In this document: positions 62,663-64,000 of the stretch, piece by piece | Position numbering within the stretch: position 1 is the stretch's first letter | Layout of the letters: the number at the start of each line of letters is the position of its first letter | Source: Pseudonocardia autotrophica | GTDB lineage: Bacteria; Actinomycetota; Actinomycetes; Mycobacteriales; Pseudonocardiaceae | Assembly: GCF_003945385.1 (NCBI RefSeq) | Contig: NZ_AP018920.1 | Span: 6,200,001-6,264,000 of the forward strand | Length of the DNA: 64,000 nucleotides | Direction of reading: 5' to 3' | Position numbers and translations under genes: made by a program | Notes under the pieces: generated by a model | Database searches by the model: none | Told to the model about the DNA's origin: nothing | The model's input: only the letters and a program-made list of their open reading frames with translations

Positions 62663-63592
62663 TCAGCCGGCGGGGTTCCGATCGCGTCCGCCGTGCGGCA
62701 CCGGGCAGGTCGCCGGGAAGGTGCCCAGCTCACGGACGTCGAAGCCGTCCGGGTAGCTGCGGATGCTCGGCGACTGCTCCAGCGAGAACGGCTCGGTCCG
62801 CACCTGCATCCGGCGGACCACCACGGCCCGGGCCCGCAGCGCCGCGTCGGCTGCCATCCGGACCGGTTTCGAGGGGAACGGGTAGCCGAGCGCGTCGAGC
62901 AGCGGCTCGTCCAGCAGCGCCAGCAGGAAGGCCCGGCTCAGCGCCCTCGGGGCGCGGTCGTTCGGCGGGAACGTCGTCGCCAGGTCCAGGGTCGCGTCGG
63001 CGACGGCCCGCCCGCCCGGGTCGTACCCGAAGTGCTCGGCCTCGTAGGCGTCCAGCAGGTTCTCGAAGTCCCGCCAGGTCTCCGGGATGTCGCGGATGCC
63101 CATGTGCTTGCCGAGCTCGCGGTAGTAGTTCGCGGTCGCGACCTTCTCGACCTCGGTGTGCCGGCGCCATCCCCAGCGCTGCACCCAGCGCAGCGGCACG
63201 ACGACGAAGGTGCACAGTACGTAGCGCAGGTCGTCGTTCGAGATGTCGTAGGAGCGGTGCATCTGGTTCATCCGGCGGATCGCCGCGCGCCCCTCGGCGT
63301 GCTCGAAGCCGTTCGCCAGCACCGTGTCCAGGATCAGTCCGGTGTCGTCGTAGCGCTTCTGGGTGCGCTCGGTGAACTCGCCGGTGTCGGCCAGCAGCCG
63401 CCCGATCGAGGGGACCGCGTAGGTCCGGAACAGCGCCATCGACAGCGCCTGCTGGATGTCCCACGGGAACTCCAGCCCGGACAGCGCCCGGTAGATCTCG
63501 ACGTGGTCGGTGGCCGGATCCAGCGCGGCCAGCTCGTCACGCCGGTGGTAGCGGTCCGGCCGGATCCCGGTCGTCGGTGCGGTGATGCTCAA
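62663..63592 (-). CDS. MpaB-family oxygenase (DUF2236)
   Basis: 309-residue protein of the MpaB/rubber-oxygenase-like family, usually haem-linked oxygenases acting on hydrophobic substrates. Typical features are the helical core with MHRSYDISNDDLRYVLCTFVVVPLRW, ATANYYRELGKHMGI, the Trp-rich central region and basic C-terminal half. The start is TTG at 63592 with AAGGGG 7 nt upstream. Lies 32 bp after the alcohol dehydrogenase, so both may be cotranscribed. Substrate unknown. Confidence 0.82.
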   Translation of the reverse strand: MSITAPTTGIRPDRYHRRDELAALDPATDHVEIYRALSGLEFPWDIQQALSMALFRTYAVPSIGRLLADTGEFTERTQKRYDDTGLILDTVLANGFEHAEGRAAIRRMNQMHRSYDISNDDLRYVLCTFVVVPLRWVQRWGWRRHTEVEKVATANYYRELGKHMGIRDIPETWRDFENLLDAYEAEHFGYDPGGRAVADATLDLATTFPPNDRAPRALSRAFLLALLDEPLLDALGYPFPSKPVRMAADAALRARAVVVRRMQVRTEPFSLEQSPSIRSYPDGFDVRELGTFPATCPVPHGGRDRNPAG

Positions 63593-63624
63593 CGTGCGGC
63601 CCCTTCGCCGTCGGAGCGGTCTGC

Positions 63625-64000
63625 TCAGTACCGGATGAGGCCTCTGATGTTGCGCCCTGCCCGCATGTCCTCGTAACCCTCGTTGACCTGGTCGAGGGAG
63701 TACTCCCGGGTGATCAGCTCACGCAGCTTCAGCTGTCCCAGGTTGTGCATCTCCAGCAGCCGCGGCACGTCGTGCTGGGCGGCCGAGCTGCCGAACAGCG
63801 CACCGCGGATCTGCTTCTCGTAGAGCGTCAGGTCCAGCAGGGACAGCGTGGCCGTCTCCTCGTCGGCGTTCGCCAGCGCGGTGACGACGACCCGGCCGCG
63901 CTTGCCGACCAGCTGCAGCGCCGGCTGCAGGTCGGCACCCGCGGCCACCCCGGTGCAGAGGATCGCGGCGTCGGCGAGCTGCCCGCGGGTCAGCTCGCTG
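63625..64000 (-). CDS. Zinc-type alcohol dehydrogenase, C-terminal part (NDMA-dependent-like)
   Basis: The last 124 codons of a medium-chain alcohol dehydrogenase that begins beyond the right edge. It contains the end of the cofactor domain (ILCTGVAAGADLQPALQLVGKRGRVVV) and the typical closing GQLKLRELITREYSLDQVNEGYEDM and IRGLIRY. These segments resemble the mycofactocin-associated NDMA-dependent group. Zinc ligands lie outside the window. Confidence 0.82.
   Translation of the reverse strand, partial: SELTRGQLADAAILCTGVAAGADLQPALQLVGKRGRVVVTALANADEETATLSLLDLTLYEKQIRGALFGSSAAQHDVPRLLEMHNLGQLKLRELITREYSLDQVNEGYEDMRAGRNIRGLIRY

Overview
The window is high-GC actinobacterial DNA, most likely from the Pseudonocardiaceae (a Pseudonocardia-like organism). 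I base this on the ESX-type secretion genes, an mce operon, a zinc-binding S14, split pntA genes, the gene order of the ribosomal clusters, and protein sequences that resemble mycobacterial ones but differ clearly from them. The family placement is inference.

Layout. (1) 1-5748: part of a type VII (ESX) secretion locus. eccC (leftward, runs off the left edge) is divergent from eccD-mycP, and eccB converges on mycP with a 66-bp overlap. (2) 5877-11001: a tightly coupled five-gene peptide/nickel-type ABC importer operon whose start codon lies inside a perfect 16-bp palindrome. (3) 11019-12280: a YciI-like protein, a yeast-type cytosine deaminase and a small membrane protein. (4) 12291-49074: the translation/transcription core, almost all leftward. 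Reading from right to left it contains rplJL, rpoBC, rpsLG-fusA, tuf, the S10 and spc operons, secY-adk-map and infA-rpmJ-rpsM-rpsK-rpsD-rpoA-rplQ-truA. A proton-translocating transhydrogenase operon (pntAa-pntAb-pntB) sits between map and infA, and a lone alpha/beta hydrolase sits between rpsL and rpoC. (5) 49355-61560: a complete mce lipid-import operon (mceG ATPase, two YrbE permeases, mceA-F, two Mce-associated membrane proteins), with mceE broken by a one-base frameshift. (6) 61880-64000: a TetR regulator, an MpaB-type oxygenase and the C-terminal part of a zinc alcohol dehydrogenase.

Regulation. Several genes have a -10-like TANNNT hexamer 5-7 nt before the start codon and no Shine-Dalgarno, which suggests leaderless mRNAs (eccB, yciI-like, deaminase, pntAa, hydrolase; the ABC operon is similar). 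The long leaders of rpsJ and rpsL share a 28-nt element (26 of 28 identical) and a second upstream block, a candidate ribosomal-protein leader motif. rplJ has a structured leader, and strong hairpins follow rplQ, pntB, map, tuf, fusA, rpoC, rplL and the last mce-associated gene.

No tRNA, rRNA, CRISPR array, insertion sequence or prophage was seen. The most notable observations are the shared rpsJ/rpsL leader element, the mceE frameshift, the extra domain on L17, a truA gene without a canonical start codon, and the palindromic operator at the ABC operon.
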